Source of the DNA: Apiotrichum sp. Y4204
Lineage: Eukaryota; Basidiomycota; Tremellomycetes; Trichosporonales; Trichosporonaceae
Reading direction: 5' to 3'
NCBI GenBank assembly: GCA_025531455.1
Contig: JAMYHL010000061.1
Span: forward strand, 62,001-126,000
Length of the DNA: 64,000 nucleotides
Both the position numbers and the translations under genes were made by a program. Below, piece after piece: positions 45,496 through 55,460 of the stretch. The notes under the pieces were generated by a model. The model was not told the origin of the DNA. It ran no database searches and worked only from the letters and a program-made list of their open reading frames with translations. The first letter of the stretch is position 1; each line of letters begins with the position of its first letter.

Positions 45496-46492
45496 CTACT
45501 TCTTCGCAGCCGACGCGGGGCCCGCATTCCCGACCTGGAGCGGGCCAAACACGTCCTCGATGCGTGCAATGCTCAGCACGACCTCGCCCTTGGCATTCTT
45601 CAGGTCGGGCGTGTCACGGAAGTCGAGACGGTACTTGTACCCGTCAAACGAGAAGCGCGAGTGGGCGCGCGGTCCGTTGATCTGCAGGCTGAGCCACGGC
45701 TCGCGCGCTGGAATAAGTCAGTACGTACACCAAGCGGCGAGAATCTTCAAGGCCTAAACTCACTCCGCTCGCCGCGCATCGTCTCGCGGCCGAGGATGAC
45801 CGCAACCCTGACGTCCTGCAGCGGCACCTCGCGGTCCATCCCGCGCTTCCCCCACATCATGTCGTGCCCGAGGTGCCGGATACGGAGGTACTCCTTCGCG
45901 TCGGCGGCGGGCGCGCCGACGGGGCGCGAGCGGATGAGGCTCATACGCGTAATCAGGCGGGAGGGGTACACGAGGCCGAAGAATGCAATCACGCTGAAGA
46001 CAGTAATCGCCCCGCCGGCAAAGTACGTGAACACCTGACCGAGGGGGATGCCGAGGACGGAACTGGGTATCAGAGTCTATTTCTCCCTCTCTCGACTCAC
46101 CCCTCCTCGCCCTCGAGGCCCTTGGCCTTGGCCTCGTCCACGCTCGGGAGGACGAGGTACATGACCACGCCCGAGCCATACAGAATCGCCATGGCCCAGT
46201 ACAGCTTTCCCGAGGACTTTGGCGGGCGCGAGTAAATGACGCGCTCCTCCTCGACCATGCCTGGGTGGCGCGGCGGGTTGAGCGGGAACCACGGCCACTG
46301 CGCGGGCGTCAGGCGGCGGAGAGGGGAGCGCGGGGCGGCGTTGGACGTCGGCGCCCGCGTCGAGGCGTAGCGCACGTTGTGGATTGCGCTGGCGCTGGCG
46401 CTGCCGCTGCTGCCGGCAGTGGCGGCACGCAGGCCAAGTGACGCAAGGGCTAGTCGCCGCGAGGGACCGGCGAGGGTCGTGAGGTGGAGCAT
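45496..46492 (-). CDS. Mitochondrial inner-membrane protein, TMEM223/Mrx15-like
   Basis: Three exons: 46492-46101, 46062-45764, 45707-45496 (300 aa). The N-terminal ~45 residues are Arg/Ser/Ala-rich without acidic residues (LHLTTLAGPSRRLALASLGLR), a mitochondrial presequence. Two membrane spans follow: LYWAMAILYGSGVVMYLVLPS and VFTYFAGGAITVFSVIAFFGLVYPSR. A soluble C-terminal beta-rich domain comes next, with SRLITRMSLIRSRP, REVPLQDVRVAVI and FSFDGYKYRLDF. The two-TM-plus-YPSR-loop design and the following basic strand resemble TMEM223, whose yeast relative Mrx15 binds mitochondrial ribosomes. The family call is moderate; mitochondrial location is well supported. Confidence 0.6.
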
Positions 46493-46881
46493 GGTGTGGT
46501 GATTATGAGGTGGTGGGAGGTGTAGAGATGTTGTTGGCTGGCACGGGAATGGGAAATTTCGGAATCTCGGAGGTTGAGATTGGAACTGGTTGTGGATGAG
46601 ACCTGGGGGAGTCTTCATTGCACTCGAACTCGAAGTGTTGGTTCACATCGCTCATTATCTCGCCTCGCTTCCCCAATCAGTTACGAGAGTTTGTGGAAGA
46701 TCTCGACGGGTGCAGGAGCAGCTGACAGTGATATCAAAGCCTGCAGCTGGACACCTCACTAGAGGTGTTGTCCATTCCACTCATCCATGGACCCGACAAC
46801 CCTCGCTAGTCTTGACAACATTGCATCACAGATACTCCACAACGCTTACCAGCTCACTCTCTAGACGCTCAACCGCCAGCA
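46493..46881. other. Promoter interval upstream of the TMEM223-like gene
   Basis: About 390 bp in a tandem minus-strand arrangement (the P450 stop lies at its right end). No distinct element is recognised. Confidence 0.4.
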
Positions 46882-48788
46882 CTACTCAACGGGGCGCACC
46901 AGCAGGGGCATCTGCGGCCCGATGCGCCATTCGCCTTTGATGCGGGGACGCATCACGATCCTGGCGTCAGTGACTCTTCTTCCAGCACAACTCACGAGGT
47001 AGCCGCCTGGATCTTGGGATTGGACGGGAGAAGAGAAAAGGTTAACGAGCGGAGGAGGACAAAGGTCATGACCTTGATCTCGGCTAGGGCAAAGCGGTAC
47101 CCGCTGAGTATGAGTGAGTTTGCCTGGTTCATCACTTACATGCAGCCGCGCGTACCGCCGAGGAACGTAAGCGTGTTGCCGTACACTCCAGGCACTTGGG
47201 ACTTGGGCGGAGAGTCGAAGCGGTCAGGGTTGAACTCGCCCGCGTCCGGACCCCAGACCGCCGGGCTGCGGTTGATCGAAAGAAGCGCTGCTGTCAGATA
47301 AGGTCATATTGAGGGACTTACGGATAAAGATGGTCGTGCCCTTTCGGACGTGAAGCTCGGTGATAAGGGTGCCATCGCGCCCTTTGATGGGCTCAGCAAG
47401 GGGGATGACCGCGTCCTCGATCGCTTCACGCGCCGTGTTCGCCACCGGTGCGTCGAAGCGCAGCGACTCGTGCACGCACTTGTCGAGCAAGGGAAGCGCG
47501 TGAAGCTCCTCGAGCGACGGGTCGCCCGAGACTGCCTGGCACTCTGCGCGCAGGCGGGCCTGCAGCTCCGGCCGCTCCGCAAGACGGTACAGCAGCCACG
47601 TGAGGGAGGTGGAGGACGTCTCGTTACCCGCGAGCATCTAAAGTCAGGCTGGGGGTTCTTCGGCAACTCACAAATGTGGTAATCTGCGCGAGCACCTCGT
47701 CGTCCGACATGCGCTGGTCGGGACGCAGGTCGGACGCCATGTTGGCCTTGATAACGAGCGAGAGCAGATCGGTGCCGATATCAGAGTCCTTTTCGACCTC
47801 TCCCTGCGCGCGCACCGCGTGCTTTTTGTTCTCGATCAACTGCTTCCCGATGCGTTCCATCACCTGGCGGCTCTGGCGCGTTGCGCGCAGCGCCTTCGTC
47901 GGCTACCGTCAGCCTTGGAAGATAGGGATGACTCACGATGTACTGCATACCGGGCACCAGGCTCTGCAGAATCGCGAACGGGCCCGGAACAAAGTTTGCG
48001 AACATTACGCGGAACGCATCCGCGAGCTCGTTCTCCTTGTGACTCAGTGCTGTTGTCAGTAGGTCTCATACTGCACACCACCTCTAGCTGTACCCACACT
48101 GGAAATCATAGTCGAAGCCGGCAACGCCAATCACGTCCAGCGTTGCCAGCCCAGCAAACTTCATGACATCGATCCTGCGCGCACCGGGCACTTTGTCCAT
48201 GGGCTTGTCGGGAGTCAACGCCGCGCCGTCGGTTCCCGGCTCCTCAATCATGGTGTTAAGGAAGGCCGCGAGTTCGCGCGCCTTGTCAAAGAACACGGGC
48301 ATCATGTCGCGAAGCGCGGCGGTTGAGAACGCAGGGTTTAGCACGCGCCGCTGACGGCGGTGCACGTCGTGCTCGGCCACCAGCAATCCCGCGCCAATCA
48401 AGCGCTCGAGTAACCCCTGTGTGCGCACCGGCTTGATGAACGTCTCGCTGTGTCCAAACACATATGCGAGAAACGCCGGATCCGTGGAACAAAGACGCTT
48501 CGCGCCGAAAATAAAATCGTAGACAAAGGTCTTTCCATACTTGTCAACCCATTCGGTGTGCTTGGCGCCTGGTGGGGAGGCGATGACTTCCTGCAGGTTG
48601 CCCCAAATCAGGGATTTGGAGCGCGGACCGGGGAGGTTGTCAAAGTCGTAGGTTGAAGGCCGGATCACAAAGACGTACCAGTACAGCAGGGCAAAGGCGC
48701 CAAGCACGTACGAGATGGACGGGTGCGATGCGAGCCACGGTCCCACAACGGGGATATCCGCGAGCGCAGGCATAGGGCAGCCCGACAT
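46882..48788 (-). CDS. Cytochrome P450 monooxygenase
   Basis: Seven exons: 48788-48098, 48049-47937, 47902-47672, 47637-47322, 47290-47140, 47103-46996, 46960-46882 (562 aa). N-terminal membrane anchor ISYVLGAFALLYWYVFVI; proline hinge NLPGPRSKSLIWGN; I-helix MLAGNETSSTSL (AGxET); K-helix HESLRF (ExxR); heme-binding loop FLGGTRGCIGYRFALAE (FxxGxRxCxG, proximal Cys), split by an intron after the Cys. Full-length and intact. It should be an ER enzyme needing a P450 reductase; the substrate cannot be deduced. An intron of 31 nt (47291-47321) interrupts it. No biosynthetic cluster surrounds it, though a Zn2Cys6 regulator is the divergent neighbour 2.8 kb away. Confidence 0.92.
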
Positions 48789-51558
48789 GCTTTTTTGTCA
48801 GTGGTAAGTGCTGAAGACGTAGTAAGAAGAGAGGAAGTGAGAAGAAGTGAGCAGTGGCGAGAGCGGCAGAATAAGTAGAAGGTTGGGGGATGTAGGACAA
48901 CCGGACAACGGGGGTGCGGGAGTGTGTGTTCGTGCCTTGTTCGTCGATGGAAGTGGAATGGAGAGATGCGAATATTGCAGAAGCAAAATAGCAGCACGAG
49001 GTGTGGTGTGTTGTCGCACTGGGCGTGTCTCACTACGTGTTGCCTGTACGCGTGTTGTCAGTTGTGACCAGGTACGCGTGTGTGTGTGTGTGTACACAAT
49101 CATTCTGGTATTTCTCGTCGCTTCTTTCGATCTCTCGAACACCTGTTCCTCACGTTCTCCACGACGTCCACCCCCCGGCCCCACTCGCCACGCGGCCACG
49201 CGCCGACTTGGCGTCACTATGCATTCCAATCATACAATCATATCAACGCCTCGGCACGCACATGCACAGCAACACACACACACAAAGGCACAAACTGTCT
49301 CACGATTGCACCCCCTCGTGCACCCGCCTCATGACGGCATCCGGTGAAACCATACCCAGGGGCCAGGAACCATGTCGGATCCGTACCCCTGGATCATCCC
49401 GATCATCTGGATCCGCTAGTGCAGGACATGGTCTTCGCGTGCTTCTTGCGTGAGATGCACGTTATTACCTCGGCCATCGGGCATGAAACCTCATTGTTGT
49501 CCCCTCGGCCTCTCGGCCTTTGATCCTGCTGTTGATCTCCCCGATCTGCGATCTGCCACTGTGACTGCTCCTGATCCTCCTCCTGATCCTCCTCCTGATC
49601 TCCTGATCTGCTGAGCTGCTGATCTACATGGTTTCGCCGGGAACCGCTCGCCGCTGGCCACTGGTCTGCTGATCTGCTGATCGACGAATGCTCCGCTTCC
49701 GATATGACCGATATCGAGTCGGAACTCGCTCGTCTTTCCTATCGGATAACCACGGATTAGATGGCCGTCGGGCGCGTAGAAAGTGGGATATGCCGTATTA
49801 AGAACGACGCAGCGCGCAGTGCAGTGCCCCCGCGGAATGCGGCGTGCAGACGGCTCTCTCCGGAACCGTGTAGCGTGCAGCGTGCAGCGTGCAGCAAGAT
49901 CTTGCTGCGGTACCGCGGCACCTCCGCGATAGTGGGTAGTTGAGGATCGAGCCGGGGCGTAAGCCGGACAGGGCCGGGCTGGATGGGAGAGGGGTGACGA
50001 GAGGATGACTGTAAATGAGCGTGGGTTAGTCAGACTGATGAGCAGATCAGCAAAAAAAGGATCAGCGCAGTGTGGGAATTTAGTCGTATCGTGTCGGGTT
50101 CTGGCCTTCTGCTGATCCCCCCCTTGTGGCCCTGTTGATCGCTGTTGCGGATCTTTGATGCGGCATCTCTGCGCTGGCAAAAGTTGCGCACTTTTCTCTC
50201 TCTGTCTCTCTCTTTCTGGACATGCTGGACAAAAGCGGATGCGGGCAATCTGCGAGATTGCGAGAGATATGCAAGATGCCAAGATATATGCGATGCACAC
50301 ATTGCACCACATGCTGCACGCAATAATTGCGATAAAAGCGATGCGCGCGATGCGCTGTTCCGCAACGTGGAAGAGTAGGCAGTCAATGCAGGCAATTACC
50401 GCAGAAACAAGCAGACGAGTCAAGTCGCGTCACTCGCAAATGAAGGGACTTGATGAGTATGATGAGAAATCCGTTGGAGTTGTTGCTCTGGATTCCTTTT
50501 TTTTCTTCCTAGATTATCAACATTGTTGGTTTGTCTTCCCTCTTGTTTTATGCTCCTTATCTTTTGAACTGTTTCCACTTGTTATCTCTGTTCTTCTTTT
50601 TTCCTCGTCCATCTTTTCCATCTGCAGAACATCAAGAACATTAAAAAATCAGCTGCGCTCTCCTCGCCACCCGGGGATCCCCTTGTTTCGTTGGCGTCTG
50701 TTTCCGGTACGGTTCCTGCTACGAACATATAGAGTTCTTATCGCCCTGGGCATCCGTCGGTAAGCTCGGTAGGAGCCCCTTGTTGTTATTCCCTCCCCTC
50801 TGGCCCCACCCCCACAGCCCCCCACGCAGAATCCCGCAGCGCGTGGTGCCTCTCTCTCCCCCAAGCTCCCGGAGCTCTCCATTCTGGACATTCATATCAC
50901 CTTCCCGCCTTGGCATTCCTTTTTTTGCCTCTCATCTCATCTCCACATCTCTGCATCCACATCCAGATATCATCGTTCCGTCCTCCGTCATCGACATCGC
51001 CTCCCCGTCGGCCTCTTGTCGTTCTCTCGTCTCCGCATCTCCCCGCATTCCGTTCACATCCGTATCGCGCGCATCTCGCCGATCTGGCCCACTCCGCCAC
51101 TAGCTCGCGGCCTCTCCGCCTCCCCACATCCCTGTGTCCTCGACTCGTGCCGAGACAACACGCTTGCGCGGTTGCGAACGCCGGCGGCCGACTGGCGATT
51201 CAACACCCCCATCCCGGATCTTCTGTCACCGCTATTTGTGACTCGTCCACGCCTTTGCGCGTTGCATACGCTCCCCAGCGCGTATATTACTCCCACCGTG
51301 CTTCCACGATACTACACATACAAGTCGAGAGCCGTGCACACCATCCCACCACGCTGCATGTCCTCCGTCTCCTGACCCTCTTGTCTCTCATTGCATTCGC
51401 CGGATTATCGGAATACTGTCCAGTTCCATATCCTTGCTGCGCCACTTCGGCTATCCTCGTCTCTCCCATCCCCCTTCACCCCTTGCTGCGTCCTAGGCCA
51501 CAGTTCCTAGCTTGATCTCCGAGGCCCGCAACGGTCCTAGGACGTGAAGAAGTCCGCC
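48789..51558. other. 2.8-kb divergent intergenic region, P450 / Zn2Cys6 factor
   Basis: Left part: a TG/CA dinucleotide patch (49075-49095; CA-rich 49255-49285). Middle: a GATC/CTGAT-rich patch (49515-49690). Right part (50780-51520): strongly C/T-rich, probably a long 5' leader of the transcription-factor gene. A 310-codon minus-strand frame (49491-50423) has no domain or splice support. Confidence 0.5.
49515..49690. repeat. CTGATC/GATC-rich imperfect repeat
   Basis: More than a dozen GATC words occur within ~175 bp in units such as ctgatc, cctcctgatc and tgctgatc. Similar words recur at 50105-50160. Confidence 0.6.
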
Positions 51559-54500
51559 ATGCCTGTGCCAATTGACATCACCACACGACCGGACCTGTCG
51601 GGTACCGTCCCGATCGACACGGCGCCGGCACCAGCACCGCACACTAACTCCGCGCCCTCCGCGCCGGCTGGACAACCAAATGATGTTGCCGGCGTGCTGC
51701 GCCGTAACCAGGCGTGCCTTGCGTGTCGGCGAAGGAAGCTGGTGCGTTTCTGCGTGTCCTACTTCTACTGACTCTTCCAGAAATGTGACGCTGTGAGGCC
51801 ACATTGTTCTACGTGCGTGCGTTCCTACCGCCACCTGCTCCGCACCGCGCCAGGGACGCAGCCCGTCCTGTCGTGCGAGTACGACGACTCGACGGAGCGC
51901 GAGAACGGAAATGAGGGGCACGCATCTCCGGAGGAGGAGGAGGAAGGGGCAAAGAAGAAGAAGCGCAAGACCTCGACTGGTGCCCGTAGTAAGAAGCGCG
52001 AAGATGGGCAGGACGTCGAGCGCGATCGTCTCACTAAGCGTATTGGTATGTGTGCAGATGGTATGTGCGCTAACCTGCAGCTGAGCTCGAGGCGCAACTC
52101 GCGAAGAAGACAGCAGCCGCGGACGCGACAACGAACGCTCGCTGGTCATTGGCAGCAGGAGGATTTGGACCACCCGCCGATTCCCCAACAGCTCTCCTCG
52201 AAATGCTTTCCACGACCGCCACGGCGTCGGAACCTGCAATGCAAGACAGCTTCCCCGGCCTCATCCCCCTGTGGTCATCAGCGGACCGCAGCGAGGCCAC
52301 CGGCCTCACGCCATTCCTTCCCATGCCAGACCCAGATATCCCAGACGAGTCAGGCAACCGCCCTCCGCCTTCTATGCTGTCGCCGAACGGTGTTTTCAAC
52401 TTTTCCCCTGCGCCGGCGTCTTTGCAGTGGCCGCCACCAAATGCCGTTGACCCCAACGACCCGTGGCCCACATCCGCCGACCCGTCCATCATCCAGAACG
52501 CCGTTCGGCATCTCGGCGCCATGACCGGCGTGGCATCGATCGGCGGATCGGCGCTTTCCGGTCCGATGATCGGTCCTGGCGCCAGCACACCCGGTCCCCC
52601 CGGCGTCCCTCCTGGCGCCGCGATGTTGCCGGAGAGCGAGACCGTCATGGAAATATCAATGGACGTCGAGACATCTTTAGACGGCTCTAGCAGCGCGTTC
52701 GACGCGACCCTCAATGGAGATGCAGCCGAGGCATACGCTGCTGCGGCCAAGAGCGGTATGGACTCGCAGATCCTTGTCGACCTGTTCTGGCCTGGTTGGC
52801 CAAAGAACCTTCCGGATCCACCAGTGGTCACCCAACTTGTGCAGGCGTTCTTCGACGTGGTTCCCAACATGCCACGTATACTGCACCGTGCACGCTTCCT
52901 CTCCCGCCTTTCCCTTCCCCCCAGTCATTCCAACTTTCCCCACCCTGCCCTGCTTCACGCCATCTGCGCCCTCGCCGGCTCATGGATTCAGCATGAGGAG
53001 CCCAAAACCACGGCCAGCCCACTCCACCCGGAAATGTCGCGGCCTGAATACTACAGCCAGCCGGGACCGACTGGTAAGCCCTCCAGCATGCCGTTCAGTC
53101 TCCGTCAAGCTGCGTTCGGCAAGGACGCCGTCCTCGACGGCCTCAACACCGGCAACCGCTTGTTCGATGTTGTGCGCGCCATGATAATCCTTAGCCGCGT
53201 GTTTATCGATGACACGCGCATGCTCGAGTGCTGGACGTATTGTGGTCTCGTCTCGCGCATGATTCTCCCCCTCGGTCTCAATGTACGCTCCGCAGAGCTG
53301 TCCCTCAAGTCGGTCATGCTTCCCCCGCCATCTGACGCACTCGAACGTGAGGAGCGCCGCATCGCCGTCTGGATGGCAATGTACCACGATACGGTTGCTT
53401 CCGCCGCCTCAGGCTGGGGCACCTCGCTCGCACTCGACGAGCTCACTGTGCCGCTTCCCATCTCCGCCAAGGACTTTGACGGCGACTGCGAGGACGTTGA
53501 AGCGAACCCGCAGGACCTCGAGTCACTCGATCTGTACATCAAGCATCCCGTCCCCGACCCCTTCGTCATGACACTGAAGGGCACTGTGCTCCTCAACCGT
53601 GTCTCCAAGTTTGTGCGCAAGTGGAAGAACCGCCGTTTGAAGGAGAACGACGACCTCGACGGCATGCATCGTCCAGAGTTTCGCGAATTGGCCAACGCCA
53701 TTGCTTGCCTCCAGATGAGCTTCCCTGCCAGCCTGCACGACCCGACAAAGCTCGATGACAATAGGAAGCTCGACGTCAATACACTCGTGAGTGCACTATG
53801 AACTGTCCGGTGCCAGCACTAACTCCAGACCGCGCATGTCATCCCTCATACGGCCATCATCTGTCTGTATGAGCCGTTTGCAGACATCACCGACCCGAAC
53901 GACCAGCCGTCGCGCCGCATTATCAACGCCGCGCGGTCCATCATCAGTGTCATCCAGCAGGTGATAGCCGCCGTTCCCGCGCACAGCACGACTCTGGCGG
54001 CCGTAATGCACTCTGCCTCCTCTGTGTGAGTTATAAAAACAGTTTTGCAAAACTCTCGCTAACAACAGCGCTCTTGTGACCGCCGCGCGCACATGCCTCC
54101 TGTTCTATCGGCATGCGCTCAACATGAACGACCACGCATACGCCGAGTCGTTCCGCGTCGACATTGAGACCGCGCGGATGGCGCTGGCACTCTACGGCCG
54201 TCGCTTCAAGATCGGTTATCACCACGCGCAGCTGATCGAGTACTTCCTCGACCGGGCCACGAACCCGACGTACGAAAAGCTCGTCTCGCACTACCCCGAG
54301 CACCCGCGCCCAGGCGGAATGGTCCTGACGCAGGACTCCAACTTTGGCATGTGTATCCTCAACGCACTCAACATCAAGCGTGGTTACTGGCGCATTCCGG
54401 GGAGCACCAACCAAGTTCACTCTGTCAACTCGGTGTCTCCCGGGAGCTCGAGTCCCACCAACGGCGTCGCAAACGGGAGCGGGGTTGCCTCCTCCCCGAG

Positions 54501-54783
54501 TCTGCGCAACACGTCGTCGTCGGGCTCACCCAGCACGGACGCGAGCACGAACCCGACCTCAATCTCGAGCGCGCCGAGCGTAAACGGCAACATCAACCTC
54601 GCGAACGGGATCAACGGGCCGACCTCGCACGGGTGGGGCCCGGCGGTTTCAACGGACGCCCCCACTGCGAGCATCCACGCCCTCCCCACGCCCATGAGCG
54701 GCATGCCCATGCGCTTCGAGGAGCCTGTGTCCATGACGCCGATGGAGTGTCCGCCATGGGGGGACAAGAACTGCGTCCTCTAG
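51559..54783 (+). CDS. Zn2Cys6 fungal transcription factor
   Basis: Five exons: 51559-51741, 51781-52045, 52081-53786, 53829-54025, 54069-54783 (1021 aa). The binuclear cluster spans the first intron: QACLACRRRKL/KCDAVRPHCSTC, with Cys53, 56, 63, 70, 73 and the sixth at Cys93 (SCEYDD), leaving a long 19-residue last loop as in many basidiomycete factors. A basic stretch and short coiled coil follow (KKKKRKTS; AELEAQLAKK). A fungal-specific regulatory domain occupies ~residues 340-760 (LVQAFFDVVPNMPRILH, HPALLHAICALAGSW, RLFDVVRAMIILSRVFI, REERRIAVWMAMYHD). The C-terminus is Ser/Asn/Pro-rich. It should be a nuclear DNA-binding regulator; targets are unknown. The shared intergenic region makes the adjacent P450 gene a candidate target (inference). 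Confidence 0.9.
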
Positions 54784-54944
54784 CACCCCGAGCGAGTGTG
54801 TATCATAGCGGGTAAATGGCGTTTTAATTCGAAGCTTTGAAGCTTGTTTGTATCATGTAGTCCTTGTAGAGTAGGAGTGGGTAGGATCCAGCGGAGAAAG
54901 TGTCGTGCTCGAATCTGGCATACTATATTTTTGCGATGCAGTGA
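54784..54944. terminator. 3' flank of the Zn2Cys6 gene
   Basis: Short AT-richer interval with a small inverted repeat around 54829-54846 (cgaagctttgaagcttg). It probably contains the polyadenylation region. Confidence 0.35.
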
Positions 54945-55274
54945 ATGGACGAGAACGCCGTCTCAATCAACGGAATATGGATGAGTCTGGTCATCTCCAG
55001 CATGGTCAGGGCGATCAAGCCGCCGCAAAGGGGCAGCGAGAGCAAGTGGCTGCGGGAGCTGCGAGGGCCGCGAGGGCTGCGAGGGCTGCGTGGACGGGAA
55101 CCCGCCGAACTCGACGCCATCGTTGCCATCGCGCTGGGGGAGAAGCGGCTCACGGACAGGAACCGTGACACGGTCATGGCGGTTATTGAGGCGCTGGCCC
55201 CGTACCCCGAGGCCAAGGATCAGGGGAACAAAGGTATGGAGAACCTTGGCGATCTTGGGAACCCCGGTGTTTGA
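54945..55274 (+). CDS. Small ORF sharing a motif with the 34-kb secreted protein
   Basis: A 109-aa frame. An internal Met at 54981 could equally be the start. Features: weakly hydrophobic N-terminus (WMSLVISSMVRAIK), a Gly-x-Arg tract (RGPRGLRGLRG), then AELDAIVAIALGEKRLT with DRNRDTVMAVIEALAPYPEA, and a tail KGMENLGDLGNPGV. The central motif matches the C-terminal motif of the secreted protein at 33994-34581 (LT-x3-N-x2-TVMAVI-x-AL-x-P), which is the main evidence that this frame is or was coding. No signal peptide is obvious, so an upstream exon may be missing or the copy may be decayed. It lies between the 3' ends of two larger genes. Confidence 0.42.
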   Translation: MDENAVSINGIWMSLVISSMVRAIKPPQRGSESKWLRELRGPRGLRGLRGREPAELDAIVAIALGEKRLTDRNRDTVMAVIEALAPYPEAKDQGNKGMENLGDLGNPGV

Positions 55275-55460
55275 CGTTTGACGCGATGAAGGCGTAGCTT
55301 CGAAAAGTTGACAGCGTACTCGACGATACTCCAAAGAGGATCGGCCGCTTGCAAGGGGGCAGACCTACCAGAACAGTTAGATGCAATTTTGTGACAACAA
55401 TTCACTTCACTTGCCCCTCATCGCAACTCATCATACACATGCATAGACAACGTAAACTCA

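Noticed and set aside
49491..50423. 310-codon minus-strand frame in the P450/Zn2Cys6 interval
   Set aside because: No recognisable family; it runs through the GATC-rich patch and simple sequence. Its hydrophobic N-terminus is not followed by a plausible secreted or membrane domain.
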